NCBI RefSeq assembly: GCF_028623165.1
Contig: NZ_CP117772.1
Location: 124,001 to 188,000 of the forward strand
DNA: 64,000 nt
Source: Nostoc sp. UHCC 0926
GTDB taxonomy: Bacteria; Cyanobacteriota; Cyanobacteriia; Cyanobacteriales; Nostocaceae
Direction of reading: 5' to 3'
Each line of letters opens with the position of its first letter. Within the stretch, counting starts at the first letter, position 1. Under the pieces are notes generated by a model that saw nothing but the letters and a program-made list of their open reading frames with translations, was not told the DNA's origin and did no database searches. Shown here one piece after another: positions 61,461-64,000 of this stretch. The translations under genes and the position numbers were made by a program.

Positions 61461-64000
61461 ATGCAGTTAGATAACTATAGTCAAATTTTAGGTTTAAATA
61501 ATAAAAATGTTATATGCAAAGAAATAGAAGTTGCTATTAGATCGAGTTTAATTGTAGATGATTGTGTAGTTATAAAAAGAGAAATAAAAAAGCTAAAACA
61601 TGAATTAGTTGCCTATATAGTTCCATCAAGCTTATTTGTACCAGAACAATTGTTGTCTCACCTGCAAACAATTCTGCCTAGCAATTTGATACCAACAGCA
61701 CTGGTACTAGTCTCAACCATACCCCTAACAAAGTCAGGGCAGGTAGATGAAGTTGCTCTAGCCAGTTTAGAAGTTATTGACTCTGACTTAATGGATCGGA
61801 TAGAGGAGCAATTAAAGTCATTGTCAGAAATTGAGCGTGTTGCGGTGGTTGTTAAACCCTTGATTACAAGTATTCCTCCTGTCCACTTAGAAGATTTGCT
61901 AGGCAACAGTCAAGCGATACCTCCGGCAACGTCTTTAATGATCGCCTCTGAAGCTAGCCAGCAAAAGGTACAAGCAACTATACTTAGTCAGAAGATAGAA
62001 AACAAGAAGCTGTCCTCGTCAAAAAAGCTAGCTATTAGTCACGGGGAACCACTGCAATACTTTGAAGACGCCCCTAAAACTTTAAGAGAATTACTACAAC
62101 GAACTGCTCAACATTCAAGTCAAGGTATTATTTACATTCAGTCTGATGGTAGTGAAAAAGTTCAATCTTATGGAGAATTGTGGCAAGATGCTCAACGGAT
62201 TTTAGCTGGATTCAGAAAGTTAGGACTCAAGCCGCAAGATAAAGTAATTTTTCAACTAGAGGACAACCAAGATTTTCTCTGTGCATTTTGGGGCTGTGTG
62301 CTTGGAGGCTTTGTTCCAGTGCCAATATCCATCGCCCCGACATACGAACTAGCTAATAGTATCGCCAGCAAACTTCAAAACACTTGGCAGATGCTGGGGA
62401 AACCCCTTGTACTAACCAACGCTTCTTTAGCTTCCAATATTGATGACTTATCAAAGTTTCTGAATTTAGAAAACTTTCAAGTTGCAACTATTGAGAAGTT
62501 GCGCGAGTGCGAAGCGGATTTCAACTTGCATCAAAGTCAGCCAGAGGATTTAGCGATTTTGTTTTTGACTTCTGGCAGCACTGGTATACCCAAGTGTGTG
62601 ATGCTAAATCATCGCAATTTATTGAGTATGACGGGTGGCTTAGTTTTGATGGGCAATTTTTCCAATCAGGAAAGCATTTTAAATTGGATGCCTCTGGATC
62701 ATGTGGGTGCGCTAGTTTCCTTGAGCATTATGGCTGTTGACTTAGGTTGTCAGCAAATCCATGTACCCACTAACTTGATTGTGCAAAATCCACTGTTATG
62801 GCTAGATTTGATTGATAAACATCAAGCTACGATTAGTTGGGCACCTAATTTTGCCTTTTCGTTAATCTGCGATCGCGCCATCGAGATTAACCAAAAACAT
62901 TGGGATTTATCGTCGATGCGTTTTATCATCAACGCTGGAGAACCCATTGTCACTAAGATAGCCAGGAGTTTTTTAAGGCTGCTTCGCCGTTATGGTTTAC
63001 CAACGAATGCGATTCATCCAGCCTTTGGGATGAGCGAAACTTCTTCTGGTATTACTTACTCTGATAGCTTTTCTCTAGAAACTTCATCAGATGACGGTTT
63101 ATTTGTAGAACTAGGGTTTCCAATTGCTGGCGCTTCACTGCGGATTGTTGATGAAAATGAACAGATAGTCACAGAAAAGACGATTGGTCGTTTACAGGTA
63201 AAAGGTGCATCTGTTACTAGTGGTTACTATCAGAATCTACAGGCAAACCAAGAAGTTTTTACTGCCGATTATTGGTTTAATACAGGGGATTTAGGATTTC
63301 TTGATCAAAGGTGTTTAACTATTACTGGAAGGCAGAAAGATGTAATTATCATCAATGGACTCAACTACTACTGTCATGAAATCGAAGCCGCTATTGAAGA
63401 AGTTAAAGGAGTAGAAGTTTCTTATACAGCTGCCTGTGCAGTGAAACAACCAGGAATCAATACTGATAAACTAGCTATCTTTTTCAATACTTACCTTGAT
63501 GATGCCAGCTTAGTAGCTCTGCTTAAAGAAATTCGCACATCTGTTGTCAACAAGGTGGGAATAAACCTAGATTATCTAATTCCAGTAAATCCAGAAATTA
63601 TTCCTAAAACTGCTATTGGCAAAATCCAGCGATCGCAACTGAGTCAACGCTTCAATACAGGTGAATTTCAATCTATTATTAAACGAATTGATATATTACT
63701 GGGTAACGCCAATACTATTCCTGACTGGTTTTACCGTCAAGTATGGCAGCCCAAAAATCCCATTACTTTTAATTCTTTTTTAACTGTTATTAATTCCACT
63801 CTAGTATTTCTAGATTCATTCGGCTTAGGAGCATATTTATGTCAGATATTATCAGAGCATAACCTGCCATATATAACTGTTGCACCTGGAGAAGATTTTC
63901 GTAAAATTAATCACTCAAGCTACACAATCACTCCAGGACAATCCAAGGACTACCAACTATTACTCCAATCCTTGGCGGCAGATAACATAATCATCGGACA
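61461..64000 (+). CDS. AMP-ligase initiating a polyketide/peptide synthase (partial, runs off the window)
   Basis: Open for all 846 codons from ATG 61461 to the window end. Residues about 1-170 resemble an AMP-ligase C-terminal domain (CVVIKREIKKLKHELVAYIV, IPLTKSGQVDEVALASLEVI). Residues about 190-725 are an adenylate-forming domain: LTSGSTGIPKCVMLNHRNLL (ATP-binding, near 370), MRFIINAGEP, AFGMSETSSGI, YWFNTGDLGF, GRQKDVIIINGLNYY, and the catalytic lysine in PKTAIGKIQRSQL. From about 783, VFLDSFGLGAYLCQILSEHN, then PYITVAPGEDF, looks like the start of a ketoreductase-type domain. The order suggests a hybrid PKS/NRPS loading protein that activates a fatty or aryl acid. Product unknown. Confidence 0.8.
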   Translation, partial: MQLDNYSQILGLNNKNVICKEIEVAIRSSLIVDDCVVIKREIKKLKHELVAYIVPSSLFVPEQLLSHLQTILPSNLIPTALVLVSTIPLTKSGQVDEVALASLEVIDSDLMDRIEEQLKSLSEIERVAVVVKPLITSIPPVHLEDLLGNSQAIPPATSLMIASEASQQKVQATILSQKIENKKLSSSKKLAISHGEPLQYFEDAPKTLRELLQRTAQHSSQGIIYIQSDGSEKVQSYGELWQDAQRILAGFRKLGLKPQDKVIFQLEDNQDFLCAFWGCVLGGFVPVPISIAPTYELANSIASKLQNTWQMLGKPLVLTNASLASNIDDLSKFLNLENFQVATIEKLRECEADFNLHQSQPEDLAILFLTSGSTGIPKCVMLNHRNLLSMTGGLVLMGNFSNQESILNWMPLDHVGALVSLSIMAVDLGCQQIHVPTNLIVQNPLLWLDLIDKHQATISWAPNFAFSLICDRAIEINQKHWDLSSMRFIINAGEPIVTKIARSFLRLLRRYGLPTNAIHPAFGMSETSSGITYSDSFSLETSSDDGLFVELGFPIAGASLRIVDENEQIVTEKTIGRLQVKGASVTSGYYQNLQANQEVFTADYWFNTGDLGFLDQRCLTITGRQKDVIIINGLNYYCHEIEAAIEEVKGVEVSYTAACAVKQPGINTDKLAIFFNTYLDDASLVALLKEIRTSVVNKVGINLDYLIPVNPEIIPKTAIGKIQRSQLSQRFNTGEFQSIIKRIDILLGNANTIPDWFYRQVWQPKNPITFNSFLTVINSTLVFLDSFGLGAYLCQILSEHNLPYITVAPGEDFRKINHSSYTITPGQSKDYQLLLQSLAADNIIIG

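Noticed and set aside
1..64000. tRNA or rRNA genes
   Set aside because: No cloverleaf with TTCGA-type T-arm and matching acceptor, nor rRNA-like sequence, was recognised on either strand; a covariance search would be needed to exclude them fully.

Overview
The window looks like an accessory-rich stretch of a filamentous, heterocyst-type cyanobacterium (Nostoc/Anabaena group). The evidence is the very frequent HIP1 octamer gcgatcgc, the dispersed short repeats of the type gcgatgcctgcggcgggc typical of Nostoc genomes, the heptamer-like cccaatg repeats, many decayed insertion sequences, and a vanadium-type nitrogenase accessory locus. This assignment is inference; no rRNA or tRNA gene was seen.

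Layout. 1-5.7 kb: insertion-sequence relics and two elements sharing one terminal inverted repeat, around a decayed replication-type module (winged-helix gene split by a frameshift, dnaB with most of its centre deleted, a protein with two copies of an uncharacterised domain). 5.7-10.7 kb: minus-strand redox genes: a truncated SfnB-type acyl-CoA dehydrogenase, an FMN-dependent NtaA/DszA-type monooxygenase, a mercuric-reductase-like flavoprotein and a CPYC glutathione transferase. 10.7-15.4 kb: relics, a small membrane protein next to a catalase-related haem protein, and a lipoprotein. 15.4-17.5 kb: half of a sugar ABC transporter (one permease and the ATPase). 17.5-24.5 kb: small genes and relics, an FAD monooxygenase, and two deletion-damaged signalling/redox genes. 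24.6-26.2 kb: zwf. 26.7-32.2 kb: mobile elements around an AIPR-family putative defence gene and an FkbM methyltransferase. 32.7-36.4 kb: an operon resembling aromatic-amine dioxygenase systems (glutamine-synthetase-like enzyme plus Rieske alpha and beta subunits). 36.5-38.5 kb: IS630 relic, tyrosine recombinase, HicAB toxin-antitoxin. 39.7-41.8 kb: a clavaminate-synthase-like Fe(II)/2-oxoglutarate oxygenase facing a protein made of six exact 19-residue repeats with core IDGQRPI. 44.2-51.4 kb: vnf locus: XRE regulator with a molybdate-type binding domain, vnfH, vnfE, vnfN, then an inactivated HsdR N-domain fragment and a Mop molybdate-binding protein. 51.6-56.5 kb: adenosine kinase, secreted adenosine deaminase, rtcB. 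57-61 kb: IS630 element, HlyD-type adaptor, DUF1003 protein, IS701 relic. 61.5 kb to the end: a large AMP-ligase/polyketide-type synthase running off the window.

How the genes fit together. The vnf block is the clearest functional unit: VnfH is the reductase (and takes part in cofactor synthesis), VnfEN is the scaffold for FeV-cofactor assembly, and the regulator and Mop protein on either side would sense or store the competing metal. The structural genes vnfDGK are not in the window. Adenosine deaminase and adenosine kinase may form a nucleoside-salvage pair. The most novel-looking item is the IDGQRPI repeat protein at 41.4-41.8 kb, perhaps a multi-core peptide or repeat-fold protein, with an oxygenase next to it. 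About a quarter of the window is mobile-element debris, including several small non-autonomous families defined here by their terminal inverted repeats.
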